Shown: positions 26,749 through 35,410 of the stretch, one piece after another | Layout of the letters: every line of letters starts with the position of its first letter | Position numbering within the stretch: position 1 is the first letter of the stretch | Program-made: the position numbers and the translations under genes | Notes under the pieces: generated by a model | What the model was told of the DNA's origin: nothing | The model's database searches: none | The model's input: the letters and a program-made list of their open reading frames with translations, nothing else | Assembly (NCBI GenBank): GCA_046290435.1 | Contig: JBKAGO010000047.1 | Coordinates: 19,568-83,567, forward strand | DNA: 64,000 nucleotides | Direction: 5' to 3' | From: CAVQUE01 sp046290435 | GTDB taxonomy: Bacteria > Actinomycetota > Acidimicrobiia > Acidimicrobiales > UBA8592

Positions 26749-28140
26749 TCAGCTCGGCGGCGCGACCAGGGGCCACGGGGTCGTCTGCTCGACGACGCGT
26801 GCCAGGTCGAACAACATCCGGTCCTCGTGTTGGCGGGCCATCAGCTGCATGCCCACCGGGAGGCCGTCGACCAGCCCGACCGGCACCGACACCGCCGGGT
26901 TACCCGAGATGTTCGCCGGGATCGTGAGCGCCCCGTTGTTGCCGGCGGGCACCTTCTCGCCGGCGACCCGGGTGTTGACTTCGACCCAGGCCGGGAATGC
27001 GACGTCGGGGTTCGACGCGCAGATGACCACATCGACCTGCGAGAACAGCGCCGCCATGCGTTCGTTGGCGGCAGTGCGGGTGGCCTCGACCCGAGCTGCA
27101 GTGCGCATGTCGAAGCGCTCGAGACCGAGCTTGATCCCATGCGCCATGGCCTTGGTCATGAGCGGCTCGCAGTCGGGCCAGCGGTCGCCGAGCTCGTTGC
27201 ACAGGCTGACCTGGTTGGCGACGGCCCACTCCCAATCGATGGGCGGCAGGTTCACATCGACGTCGACCAGGTGGAGTCCGGCGTCCGCGACCAGCTGCAT
27301 GCCGGCCTCGATGATCCGTTCGACCACGGCGGGTGCGACCACGGCCGACCCGAGCGTCGGGGCGATCACCGCCCGCTTGCCCTTCAGATCGGTCGATCCG
27401 AGGCCTTCCTCCCAGCCGAGGGCTTCTCGGGGAAGGCTGTAGGGGTCGGTGGCGTCGAACCCGGCGCAGACGTCGTAGTAGCGGGCGGCGTCGCGCACCG
27501 AGCGGGCGAGGCAGCCCGACACGACCGTCATCGGGGCGATCGCCGTGTGCGGTCCCCGGGGGATGCGGCCGGCGGTGCCCTTCATGCCGAGCAATCCGCA
27601 GAACCCGGCCGGGATGCGGATCGAGCCGCCGCCATCGCCGCCGGTGGCGATGGGCACCATCGCTCCCGCCACCGCGGCGGCGCTGCCGGCGGATGAGCCG
27701 CCGGTCGTGGCCTCGGGGTTCCACGGGTTCCCGGTGATGCCGTTGAGCTTGGTGTTGCCGACGTTGAGTCCGCCGAACTCGCTGGCGGTGGTGAGCCCGA
27801 CGAGGATCGCTCCGGCGGCCTTGAGGCGGGCGATGGACGTGCGGTCGTGTGTGGCGATCCGGTCGGCGAACACGAGCGATGCCGCGGTGTCGGGCCATCC
27901 CTCGACCTGATCGAGCTCCTTCACGCCGATGGGCACACCACCGAGCGGGAGCGAGACGTCGACGGCGGCGGCCCGCTCGAGGGCGCCCTCTGCGTCGACG
28001 AACGACCAGGCGTTGAGCTCCGACGCCTCGATGGCGGCAAGGGTCGCTTCGACCTCGGCCACCGGCGAGTGGTCGCCCGCGCGGTAGGCGTCGACGAGCG
28101 ACACGACGTCGCCGGTCCAGGTCTGTCGAGTGTGCGCCAC
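26749..28140 (-). CDS. amidase signature family amidase
   Basis: A 463-residue amidase with the Ser-cisSer-Lys triad visible: Lys74 in IGVKELD, the serine pair at 149-150 in TTGGSSAGS and the nucleophile Ser173 in GGGSIRIPA. Hydrolyses a carboxylic amide to acid and ammonia; the substrate is unknown. The GTG start at 28140 is supported by AAGGGGGA eight bases upstream. It is divergent from the SRPBCC gene, with hairpin B7 in between. Confidence 0.88.
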   Translation of the reverse strand: MAHTRQTWTGDVVSLVDAYRAGDHSPVAEVEATLAAIEASELNAWSFVDAEGALERAAAVDVSLPLGGVPIGVKELDQVEGWPDTAASLVFADRIATHDRTSIARLKAAGAILVGLTTASEFGGLNVGNTKLNGITGNPWNPEATTGGSSAGSAAAVAGAMVPIATGGDGGGSIRIPAGFCGLLGMKGTAGRIPRGPHTAIAPMTVVSGCLARSVRDAARYYDVCAGFDATDPYSLPREALGWEEGLGSTDLKGKRAVIAPTLGSAVVAPAVVERIIEAGMQLVADAGLHLVDVDVNLPPIDWEWAVANQVSLCNELGDRWPDCEPLMTKAMAHGIKLGLERFDMRTAARVEATRTAANERMAALFSQVDVVICASNPDVAFPAWVEVNTRVAGEKVPAGNNGALTIPANISGNPAVSVPVGLVDGLPVGMQLMARQHEDRMLFDLARVVEQTTPWPLVAPPS

Positions 28141-28296
28141 TAGCCAGTTCCCCCTTCGGAGTGCGTTCGCCGGCGAGCGTAGGCGACTCGACGAGGCTGC
28201 CGCCGGGGCGCCCCACGCCCGATGGCCCCCAGCCCGAAGGGCACGGTCTCGCGGCATGTCGCCGCCCAGGCCGACTCCACACCAGCGTCCATTTCT

Positions 28297-28340
28297 CTGG
28301 CGCCGAAAGTCGTTGCCCCAGCAACGGTTTTCGGCGCCAG
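28297..28340. repeat. family B hairpin, single copy B7
   Basis: 44 bp. The inner stem is GTTGC paired with GCAAC, a compensated variant of the GTCGC/GCGAC version. It lies in the 313-bp divergent gap between amidase and SRPBCC genes, where nothing else was recognised. Confidence 0.9.
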
Positions 28341-28453
28341 AACCAGTGGATCCTCGGGCACCAAGACAGGGCTGCCGCGAGATGGCTTCGAGTGCGTCGA
28401 TCCGCTGGCCGTGCAGCTCGCCGTCTCGGCGCGAGGGCTGGCATGCTCGCCCG

Positions 28454-29011
28454 ATGGCGATCCCGTTCGAGACCTGGGGTGCGCATCCCCACGAGATCGA
28501 CGCCGCCATGCCCGGCGACGATCTCATCGACGACCCGGCGATGTCGGCCACCCGCGCCATCGACCTCGACCGCCCACCCGCCGAGGCGTTCGGTTGGCTG
28601 ACCCAGATGGGGTTCGGGCGAGCGGGGTGGTACAGCTACGACCTGATCGACAACCTCGGTCGGCGCAGCGCCCGCCGCATCCACCCCGAGTGGCAGGTGA
28701 CCCGAGCCGGCGACTCGGTGCCCGGCGGGCCGGTCGACTTCACCGCTGCCATCGTCGATCCGCCGCACGCGTTCGTCCTGTCGTTGCTGGGGCAGCGCCT
28801 CGCCGGTCACCGGATCGACTTCACACTCGCCTATGTGCTGTCGCCCATGGCGTCTACCACGGGAGAGCCATCGGGCTCGCGTCTGGTCTGTCGAGCTCGG
28901 GCGAAGATCCACGGACCCGCGGGACGTCTCGTCGTTCCCGCGTTGTGCTTGGGCGACGGGATCATGGTTCGCCGACAGCTGCTGGGTATCCGGGAGCGCT
29001 GCGCAGGCTGA
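28454..29011 (+). CDS. SRPBCC (START-like) family protein
   Basis: A 185-residue protein. The segment RAIDLDRPPAEAFGWLTQMGFGRAGWYSYDLIDNLGRRSARRIHPEWQ is characteristic of SRPBCC-fold proteins with a hydrophobic ligand cavity; the following strands (VDFTAAIVDPPHAFVLSLLG, HRIDFTLAYVLSP) complete the fold. Ligand and role are unknown. The start ATG at 28454 begins MAIPFETWGAHPHEID; there is no strong Shine-Dalgarno site. Confidence 0.7.
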   Translation: MAIPFETWGAHPHEIDAAMPGDDLIDDPAMSATRAIDLDRPPAEAFGWLTQMGFGRAGWYSYDLIDNLGRRSARRIHPEWQVTRAGDSVPGGPVDFTAAIVDPPHAFVLSLLGQRLAGHRIDFTLAYVLSPMASTTGEPSGSRLVCRARAKIHGPAGRLVVPALCLGDGIMVRRQLLGIRERCAG

Positions 29012-29138
29012 ATCGCCGAACTCCTATGTGCGGTCTCGGTCGCCGGGGACTCAGGTCGTTGCAGCCCTCGGCGTCACCGACACCGCCGAGCGAGCAGCGT
29101 GTTGCGCCCGCATCTTCTCGTCGTGGCACGATGCGTCG

Positions 29139-30149
29139 ATGACGGCCGACGATTCCTGGTTCGACGAGATCGACCTGGACCCCCAGAGGTCCTCCCTGGC
29201 GATGGGGACACGGGCGCTCGGTGACCGACCATGGCTGGTCACGGACGACTGCCGCGGCGAGGAGCTCGCCCTGAAGGCCAGTCTGTGCGCCGAACGCCAC
29301 GCTGAAGTGTTCGCCGCCCTCGACGACACCGAGACCGCCGGCGCGACGGTGGAGGCGATGGTGCAGCTGGCGCTCGTCGAGGCAGGCGTCCCGACCGCCC
29401 CCACAGCTACCCACCGCCCCGCTGCGGCGCCTACCGAACCGGCGAAATCTGGAGGTCTGGGTCGTGCAGAGGGACCCAGATCTCCAGATTTCACAACTAC
29501 AGACCAGGCATGGGGCGGCACGTCGGCGAGCGTCGGCAGGGACGACGAGCTCCACCCGCTCGACCGGGCGGGCCGGTCGACCCAGGAGGATCTGTGCCTG
29601 CTGCGTCGACGCGACGACGGCTGGTACCTCGAGGCGGCGTCGCTGTGCTTTCCGTCGCGTTGGCGTCTGGCCGACAAGATCGGGCGCCACATCACCGAGG
29701 TCCATGGTCCCGTGCACGGCTACGCCGAGCACCTGGCGTCGAAGATCGACTTGCTGTTCGACCGGCTGACCGACCGACCCGTCTGGCGGCGCAATTGGTT
29801 CCTGTACGCCGACCCGGCGCTCTTCCAACCGTCGTCGCCCGTCGACGGAGACCCGATCATCGAGGCCGCACGGGTCCTCGAGGACGTGGTCGTACGGAGC
29901 GAACGTCAGACGCTGCGGCGCCTCCCCGACGACGACTGCGGTGGCCGCTGGGTGCTGTTCACGATCCGGGTGCAGCAGGCACCGCTGGCTGCGTTCTGCG
30001 GCGATGTCACGGACGGCGGCGATCGACGCCTCGACGCCCTCGACCGCTATCTCGACGGCGCCGACCCGGGGTCGCTGGAGCATCGTGGGTTGACGCCGGG
30101 CCAGGTCGCCGAGATCCGAACGGCGTTGGCGGTGGCGTCGTCGCCCTGA
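29139..30149 (+). CDS. DUF3445 haem-dependent oxidative N-demethylase family protein
   Basis: A 336-residue protein matching DUF3445: MGTRALGDRPWLVTDD near the start, then HPLDRAGRSTQEDLCLL, SLCFPSRWRLADKIGRHI, HGPVHGYAEHLASKID and RRNWFLYADPALFQP. Characterised relatives are haem enzymes that remove methyl groups from amines. The conserved cores are separated by a variable linker at about residues 85-130, and palindrome C3 is read through within it (residues 102-118). The ATG at 29139 is preferred because conserved sequence starts about 20 residues later. Confidence 0.82.
   Translation: MTADDSWFDEIDLDPQRSSLAMGTRALGDRPWLVTDDCRGEELALKASLCAERHAEVFAALDDTETAGATVEAMVQLALVEAGVPTAPTATHRPAAAPTEPAKSGGLGRAEGPRSPDFTTTDQAWGGTSASVGRDDELHPLDRAGRSTQEDLCLLRRRDDGWYLEAASLCFPSRWRLADKIGRHITEVHGPVHGYAEHLASKIDLLFDRLTDRPVWRRNWFLYADPALFQPSSPVDGDPIIEAARVLEDVVVRSERQTLRRLPDDDCGGRWVLFTIRVQQAPLAAFCGDVTDGGDRRLDALDRYLDGADPGSLEHRGLTPGQVAEIRTALAVASSP
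29444..29492. repeat. family C-related palindrome inside the DUF3445 gene, copy C3
   Basis: Left arm GAAATCTGGAGGTCTGGGTC, right arm its reverse complement with one mismatch, eight-base centre. The outer GAAATCTGG is shared with C1 and C2; the inner part differs. It stays in frame and encodes part of a nonconserved linker. Confidence 0.8.
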
Positions 30150-30202
30150 TCGACGCCGCACCGGTATCGACCGACGTCGGCGCTGCCTTTCGAGGCAAAC
30201 AA

Positions 30203-30246
30203 CCGGCGCCAAAAATCGTCACCAGAGCAACAAGTTTCGGCGCCAG
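30203..30246. repeat. family B hairpin, single copy B8
   Basis: 44 bp; more diverged than most (CCGGCGCCAAAAATCGTCAC on the left). It lies between the convergent DUF3445 and TetR genes. Confidence 0.85.
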
Positions 30247-30286
30247 AAACCCATGGCCTCCCGGGCGGCTGCCCCCGTTTCGCTGG

Positions 30287-30892
30287 TCAGCGCTGGATGA
30301 AGCCGTCGAACAGCAGGTCGACGGCGCCGTCGACACGGGTGACGATGTCGGGCGGGGTCTGACCGAGCTTCTCGGCGATCATCGCCATCTTGGGATCGAG
30401 GACCACCAGGCCGTGCATCGTCGCCCAACACGTCGTGGCGGCGGTCTCGATGTCGAGCTCGGGGTTGCAGGCGTCGCGGATCGCCTCGACAGCCTCGATC
30501 AGCTGCGCGAACGCCCGGAATCCCTCGGTTGCGAGGCCGGGGTCGTCCGGGTCGTGGATCGACGTGTCGATCATCACCGCGTAGTGCCCGGGATACGTCA
30601 TGGCGGTGGCGACGTAGGCCCGGCCGCAGGCACGCAGCCGCTGCCGCACGTCGGTGCTGCTCGCCGCCGCTGCGGCCAACGCATCGGCGAGTGCGGTGAA
30701 CCCCTCCACGGCCACGGCAGTGAGTAGCCCGCGGGAGTCGCCGAAGTGGTGCGCGGGTGCGGCGTGGGAAACACCGGCACGCCGGGCGACCTCGCGCAGG
30801 CTGAATCCTCGGGGGCCCCGTTCGGCGACGAGTTCGGCCGTCGCGGCGCGCAGCGTGCTCGGCAGATCGCCGTGGTGGTAGTGGTCCGTCAT
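30287..30892 (-). CDS. TetR/AcrR family transcriptional regulator
   Basis: A 201-residue TetR protein: HTH at about residues 27-50 (FSLREVARRAGVSHAAPAHHFGDSRGLL). The C-terminal region fits the WHG-type ligand domain (YPGHYAVMIDTSIHD, ATTCWATMHGLVVLDPKMAMIAEKLG). It is divergent from the MMPL/RND transporter gene, and a 50-bp symmetrical sequence with back-to-back promoters lies between them, so it very likely represses the transporter and itself. Confidence 0.9.
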   Translation of the reverse strand: MTDHYHHGDLPSTLRAATAELVAERGPRGFSLREVARRAGVSHAAPAHHFGDSRGLLTAVAVEGFTALADALAAAAASSTDVRQRLRACGRAYVATAMTYPGHYAVMIDTSIHDPDDPGLATEGFRAFAQLIEAVEAIRDACNPELDIETAATTCWATMHGLVVLDPKMAMIAEKLGQTPPDIVTRVDGAVDLLFDGFIQR

Positions 30893-30939
30893 GGCGAGGC
30901 TCCTGTGCCGCTGGTGAGGCGCGAGTCACAGTCTGGGTA

Positions 30940-30989
30940 CTTGACAGTGGCAAGATGGATCTTTACGTTGTCATCTTACCAGCGTCAAG
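30940..30989. promoter_or_regulatory. symmetrical divergent promoter/operator for TetR and RND genes
   Basis: 18-bp arms CTTGACAGTGGCAAGATG and CATCTTACCAGCGTCAAG pair at 15 of 18 positions around a 14-bp centre. Each arm carries a -35 box: plus strand TTGACA (30941) with TACGTT 17 bp on; minus strand TTGACG (30988-30983) with TAAAGA 17 bp on. The two -10 boxes overlap in the centre. Confidence 0.65.
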
Positions 30990-31010
30990 CCCTCCAGGAC
31001 CGAACCACCG

Positions 31011-33788
31011 ATGCTCACTCCCACCCCCGCCCCGCCGTCACGAACCACTCGGATCGTCGCTGCACTCCAGGCCAACCTCGGCCGCACGCTCGCAGTCGTC
31101 GGCGCCATCACCGCGCTCCTCGTCATCCCGTTCCTGGCGATGGCGCCCGACGAATCCGCCAGCACCGAACCTGCCGGCGACGTCTTCACCGCCCGCGATC
31201 GCATCGACGACACCTTCGCCTCCACCGTGCGCGGCATCGGCTTCGTCATCGAGGACTCCGGCGGCGACATCCTTCGTGCCGAACCACTGAACCAGCTGTT
31301 CGAAGCCCAACAGCGCCTCCGCGAGGACCCCGAGCTCGGTCCGACGCTGTTCACCTACTTCGAGGTCGACGTCACCCGCGACGCCACCGGCATCCTCAGC
31401 CTCGCCGACCTCGTCGACGACGAGCTGCGGGCCACCGAGGGCATCGGCCTCGGTGACGCCACCGACGCTCAGGTCAAGGCCGCCGGCGCTGCACTCATCG
31501 AACGCCTCGGCGTGCAGTCCGGCGCGCTCGCGCTGTCGACCCAGACGTCGCAGACGCCCGACGGCGACTGGATCGTCCCGGCCATCGCCCCCGTGGTGCT
31601 GGCCGACGACACGATCCTCGGCTTCGGCGCAACCTCGGTCAACCTCGGCGGCGACACCGCACCCGAGGAATACGACCGCGAGATCCAGGAGGCCCTGCGA
31701 ACCGCCGAGGACCTCCAGGTCAACGGCATCGCCCTCGACGTCAACCTGACCAGCCAGGAACAGGGCGCCATCGCCGGACCGTTCATCGGCTTCACGATCC
31801 TGGCCGTGTTGGTGATGGTCGGCGTGACCTTCCGCAGCTACTGGGTGCTCGCCACCGTCTCCACGGCGTTCATCGCACTGATCGTCTGGCTGAAGGGCAT
31901 CACCAACCTCATCGGCCTGAAGGACGACCTGGTCCTGTCGCTCATCGTGCCGATCGCCATGATCTCCTTCGGCGTCGACTTCGCCTTCCACGCCATCGGT
32001 CGATACCGGGAGGAACGCGCCCACGGCACCTCGGCCACGCCCGCCATCGTCACCGGCCTGGCCGCCGTGTCGGGCGCACTGTTGCTGGCGCTCGCATCGG
32101 ACTCCATGGCGTTCCTCGCCAACGTCACCTCGGGCATCGAGTCGATCACCCAGTTCGGCATCGGCGCCGCCATCGCCCTGGCGTCGGCCTATCTGCTGCT
32201 GGGCGTGGTGACGCCGCTGGTCGTGGCCCGCATCGAAGCCGACGTCCCCCCGCCGACGCCGGGCCGTCGGGCCACCACACTGCGGGTCGCCGGAGCGGTC
32301 GCCGCGGCTTCGATGACGATGGGATCGGTGCTGTTGATGGTGTTCCTGCTGCCGTGGCTGGGGACCATCCTCGCGGTGGCGACGATCGCCACCATCGTCG
32401 TGATCCCCTATCTCCGCCAGCGCAACCGCCGCGACACCGGACCCGCCGTCGGCGACCTCCCCGTGGTCGACGGCGGTCACGGCCTCGCCGAGCCGGTGGG
32501 TCGCATGATCAGCGCCGTCGCCCGGCACCCCCGCATCGTCGTGCCCGTCGCGCTGGTCGTGACCGCCGCTGCGGCCACCCTCGCCGTGCAGGTGGCGGCC
32601 GAGTTCGACGTCGAGGACTTCTTCGCCTCCGACACCGACTTCGTCGTCGGCCTCGACCAGCTCGACGCCCACGTCGGCGATCGTGGCGGCGAACCGGCGC
32701 TGATCTACGTCGAGGGCGACCTCGCCGAACCGGCCAACCTGGCGGCACTCGACGCCCGCCTCGACGAGGTCCGGGCGCTCGACACGCCGTCGCTGGCCCG
32801 CACCGAGGCCGGCGACGTCGACATCGACGGCGGCGTCTTCGAGGTCCTGGCCGCCACCTGGGAGTCGCCGGCCATGGCCGACCTCGTGGCGAGCCGGACC
32901 GGCGTCGTGCTCACCGATGCCGACGGCGACGCCATCCCCGACACCCGCGAGCAGGTCGAGGCGCTGATCGTCGTCGCGACCGAGACCGGCGTGCCCTTCG
33001 ATGCCGAGCGGTCGATCCTCACTCCCGACGACGTGGGCACGGCCATCAGCCTGAGCGGCACGACGGGGTCGACGGTCTTCGAGCTCGGGCTCGTCGACAG
33101 CCGGGCCCAGGAGTCGGTCACCGCCGCTCGGGACGACCTCGAGCCGATCGCCGACGCCATCGCTTCCGACCTGGGTGGCACGTTCGTCCAGGTCACCGGC
33201 AGCGCGTTCATCCGGGAGGGGTCGCTGGACGGCACCAACCGGGCGCTGCAGGTGTCGCTGCCGGTGGCCGTGCTGTTGTGCCTGGCGGTTGCGACGATCT
33301 TCCTGCGGTCGGTCCGCTACGGCCTGGCCAGCATCGTGCCCATCTTGATGGTGGTGGCGTGGTTGTACGCCTTCATGGAGGTCGCGGGCTACTCGATCAA
33401 CCTGGTCACGGCCACGATCGCCGCTGTGTCGATCGGCATCGGCATCGACTTCGCCATCCACTTCATCGCCCGCTACCGCGAGGAGCTCGACCGCACCGGC
33501 AACCGCACCACCGCCGTGTCGATCACCGGTGAGGGCACCGGCGTTGCCCTGGTGGCATCGGCCGCCAGCTCGGCAGTGGGCTTCGGCATCCTGGCCCTGG
33601 CCCCCATGCCGCTGTTCGCCGCCTACGGCCTGCTGACCGCACTGATGATCGTCATGGCCCTGGTGGCGACGCTGGTGGTGCTGCCCAGCGTCCTGATCCT
33701 GATCACCCGCGACGCCGTGATCCCGACGCAGGAGCCGACATCGGACCGTCCCGACGTCGAGCGCCTCCACCCGACGCCCGCGGCCTGA
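31011..33788 (+). CDS. MMPL/RND family transporter
   Basis: A 925-residue inner-membrane transporter with the duplicated RND layout. Each half has one N-terminal membrane segment, a large outside loop and a bundle of five further segments. Proton-relay-type motifs are seen in both halves: SFGVDFAFHAIGRYREE (about residue 330) and GIGIDFAIHFIARYREE (about residue 810). Such proteins export lipids or hydrophobic compounds using the proton gradient. The control region 30940-30989 and the divergent TetR gene suggest induction by a toxic or substrate ligand. The ATG lies 21 bases after the operator. Confidence 0.88.
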   Translation: MLTPTPAPPSRTTRIVAALQANLGRTLAVVGAITALLVIPFLAMAPDESASTEPAGDVFTARDRIDDTFASTVRGIGFVIEDSGGDILRAEPLNQLFEAQQRLREDPELGPTLFTYFEVDVTRDATGILSLADLVDDELRATEGIGLGDATDAQVKAAGAALIERLGVQSGALALSTQTSQTPDGDWIVPAIAPVVLADDTILGFGATSVNLGGDTAPEEYDREIQEALRTAEDLQVNGIALDVNLTSQEQGAIAGPFIGFTILAVLVMVGVTFRSYWVLATVSTAFIALIVWLKGITNLIGLKDDLVLSLIVPIAMISFGVDFAFHAIGRYREERAHGTSATPAIVTGLAAVSGALLLALASDSMAFLANVTSGIESITQFGIGAAIALASAYLLLGVVTPLVVARIEADVPPPTPGRRATTLRVAGAVAAASMTMGSVLLMVFLLPWLGTILAVATIATIVVIPYLRQRNRRDTGPAVGDLPVVDGGHGLAEPVGRMISAVARHPRIVVPVALVVTAAAATLAVQVAAEFDVEDFFASDTDFVVGLDQLDAHVGDRGGEPALIYVEGDLAEPANLAALDARLDEVRALDTPSLARTEAGDVDIDGGVFEVLAATWESPAMADLVASRTGVVLTDADGDAIPDTREQVEALIVVATETGVPFDAERSILTPDDVGTAISLSGTTGSTVFELGLVDSRAQESVTAARDDLEPIADAIASDLGGTFVQVTGSAFIREGSLDGTNRALQVSLPVAVLLCLAVATIFLRSVRYGLASIVPILMVVAWLYAFMEVAGYSINLVTATIAAVSIGIGIDFAIHFIARYREELDRTGNRTTAVSITGEGTGVALVASAASSAVGFGILALAPMPLFAAYGLLTALMIVMALVATLVVLPSVLILITRDAVIPTQEPTSDRPDVERLHPTPAA

Positions 33789-33834
33789 GGGTCGGAGGCC
33801 GTCGCCGCACCCGGCTCCGGTGGCCGGTGCGGTC

Positions 33835-33923
33835 GGGGACTACCTCACGTCCAACCAACTCGCCACACGGCGGCCTCCAGGCTCGTCGACCCGGAGTTGG
33901 TTGAAAGTACGACTTGACCCCAG
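33835..33923. repeat. family A element, copy A4, left arm decayed
   Basis: The right arm is intact, but the left arm reads GGGGACTACCTCACGTCC where the consensus has GGGGTCAAGTCGTACTTT. The loop matches A1 and A2. It lies between the convergent RND and sulfide:quinone oxidoreductase genes and is followed by short CAGCGGTTC-type repeats. Confidence 0.85.
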
Positions 33924-33975
33924 CGGTCCCCAGCGGTTCAGCGCCCAGCGGTTCACCAACCCGGGAATCCGATCG

Positions 33976-35184
33976 TCAGGCGCGGCCCTTGAGCATCAGG
34001 TTCCAGTACAGGAACGGCAGGCCGTACCTCTTCAGGTACCACATGTCGCGGCGGGGCTTGGTGAGGTCGATGATCGGGAACGACGGGGTGTGCTCCATCG
34101 TGTAGTCGAACTCCGCCAGCAGCATCTCGTGATCCGACGTGACCAGAGGGCACGATGCGTACCCGCCGTAGCTCGCCTCGAGGCTCTTGCCGCTCAGCTG
34201 CGCCATGACGTTGTCCACGACAACCGGGGCCTGCTTGCGGATGGCAGCGCCGGTCTTGGAGTTGGGGGTCGAGCCCGCGTCGCCGAGGGCGAACACATTG
34301 GGATACCGCACGTGTTGGAGCGTGTGCTTGTCGACGTCGACGTAGCCCGTCGGCTGGTCGGTCGACAGCGGGCTGGACTTCACCCAGTCGGGCGCCGACT
34401 GGTGGGGCACGACATGCATCATGTCGTAGTCGATGTCGAAGTCGGGTTCGCCGGCCAGCGACGTGAACGTCGCCCGCTTGTTCGCCACGTCGACAGACGC
34501 CAGCTCCGACTGGAAGTGCACGGTGATGCCGTAGTCGGCCACCACCTTTTCGAGCGCTTCGGCGAAGGCCGGGATGCCGAACATGCCGGGCGTCGGCAGC
34601 ACCATGTGCACGTCGATGGCGTCGAGGACGCCGGCCTTGCGCCAGCGATCGCACGCCAGGTAGGCCGCTTTCTGCGGTGCACCGGCGCACTTGATCGGCC
34701 CGTTCGGCATCGTGAAGACCGCCGTACCGGAGGTGGTGGCCTGGATGAATTCCCAGGTCTTCGGGGCCAGGCGGTACTCGTAGTTCGATGACACGCCATC
34801 GACACCGAGGGTCTCGGTGAGGCCTGGGATCCGGTCCCAGTCGAGTTGGATGCCGGGGCAGACGATCAATACGTCGTACGACAGTTGCTTGCCGCCGGAG
34901 GTCTCGACGGTGTTGTTGTCCGGGTCGAACGCGGTGGCCTTCTCCTTGATCCAGTGCACGCCCTTGGGCATGACCGAGGCCTCCGACCGTTCGGTCTTCT
35001 CCGCTGTGGTGAGGCCGGCCCCCACCAGCGTCCAGAGCGGTTGGTAGTAGTGCTTGTCGGACGGCTCGACGAGAGCGATGTCATCGCCGCCGCCCTCGAG
35101 CTCGCGCCGCAATCGTGCGGCAACCGTGATGCCGGCGGCTCCCCCACCGACGATCACCACCTTGTGATGTGCCGTCGTTGCCAT
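33976..35184 (-). CDS. sqr: sulfide:quinone oxidoreductase, type II (SQOR-like)
   Basis: A 402-residue FAD protein. The Rossmann motif VIVGGGAAGIT is at residues 9-20. It contains the segments that mark type II SQR/SQOR: GPIKCAGAPQKAAYL (Cys166) and YGGYASCPLVTS (Cys345). The spacing of about 179 matches the catalytic cysteine pair of human SQOR. The role is membrane-associated oxidation of sulfide with transfer of electrons to quinone. The ATG at 35184 has GGGGGA upstream. An operator-like sequence 67 bases upstream (35252-35269) is shared with the peroxiredoxin gene at 63117. Confidence 0.88.
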   Translation of the reverse strand: MATTAHHKVVIVGGGAAGITVAARLRRELEGGGDDIALVEPSDKHYYQPLWTLVGAGLTTAEKTERSEASVMPKGVHWIKEKATAFDPDNNTVETSGGKQLSYDVLIVCPGIQLDWDRIPGLTETLGVDGVSSNYEYRLAPKTWEFIQATTSGTAVFTMPNGPIKCAGAPQKAAYLACDRWRKAGVLDAIDVHMVLPTPGMFGIPAFAEALEKVVADYGITVHFQSELASVDVANKRATFTSLAGEPDFDIDYDMMHVVPHQSAPDWVKSSPLSTDQPTGYVDVDKHTLQHVRYPNVFALGDAGSTPNSKTGAAIRKQAPVVVDNVMAQLSGKSLEASYGGYASCPLVTSDHEMLLAEFDYTMEHTPSFPIIDLTKPRRDMWYLKRYGLPFLYWNLMLKGRA

Positions 35185-35251
35185 CGCTGTTCCCCCTTGC
35201 CGAGTTCTGCAGGAGGTGTCTCTCTCCCGCAACGAGCAGGCCCAAACCTCT

Positions 35252-35269
35252 TGTCCGAATGTACGGTCA
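35252..35269 (-). promoter_or_regulatory. candidate redox operator upstream of the SQR gene
   Basis: Read towards the gene: TGACCGTACATTCGGACA, which matches the peroxiredoxin-upstream palindrome (63072-63089) at 16 of 18 bases. The half-site TTCGGACA is intact; the other half is degenerate. Confidence 0.45.
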
Positions 35270-35308
35270 TTGAGCAGAGCCTGCAAGTGCTCCGTCGCGG
35301 CGTCGGCG

Positions 35309-35336
35309 AGACGGCGCCGCCGAGACGGCGCCGCCG
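35309..35336. repeat. 14-bp tandem duplication
   Basis: GAGACGGCGCCGCC occurs twice in direct succession (the first copy starts GA from GGCGA) in the shared upstream region of the SQR and LLM genes. Confidence 0.6.
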
Positions 35337-35410
35337 AGGCACGGGCCGACGCCGTCGGTGCCCGCCCACTACGCTGCGCCCGTTCGACCACCGAGGGGGC
35401 GTCAGCACCG

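Noticed and set aside
31038..33770. 910-codon open frame opposite the RND transporter
   Set aside because: Antisense shadow with His/Gly/Val-rich, repetitive composition; the plus-strand frame has clear transporter motifs.
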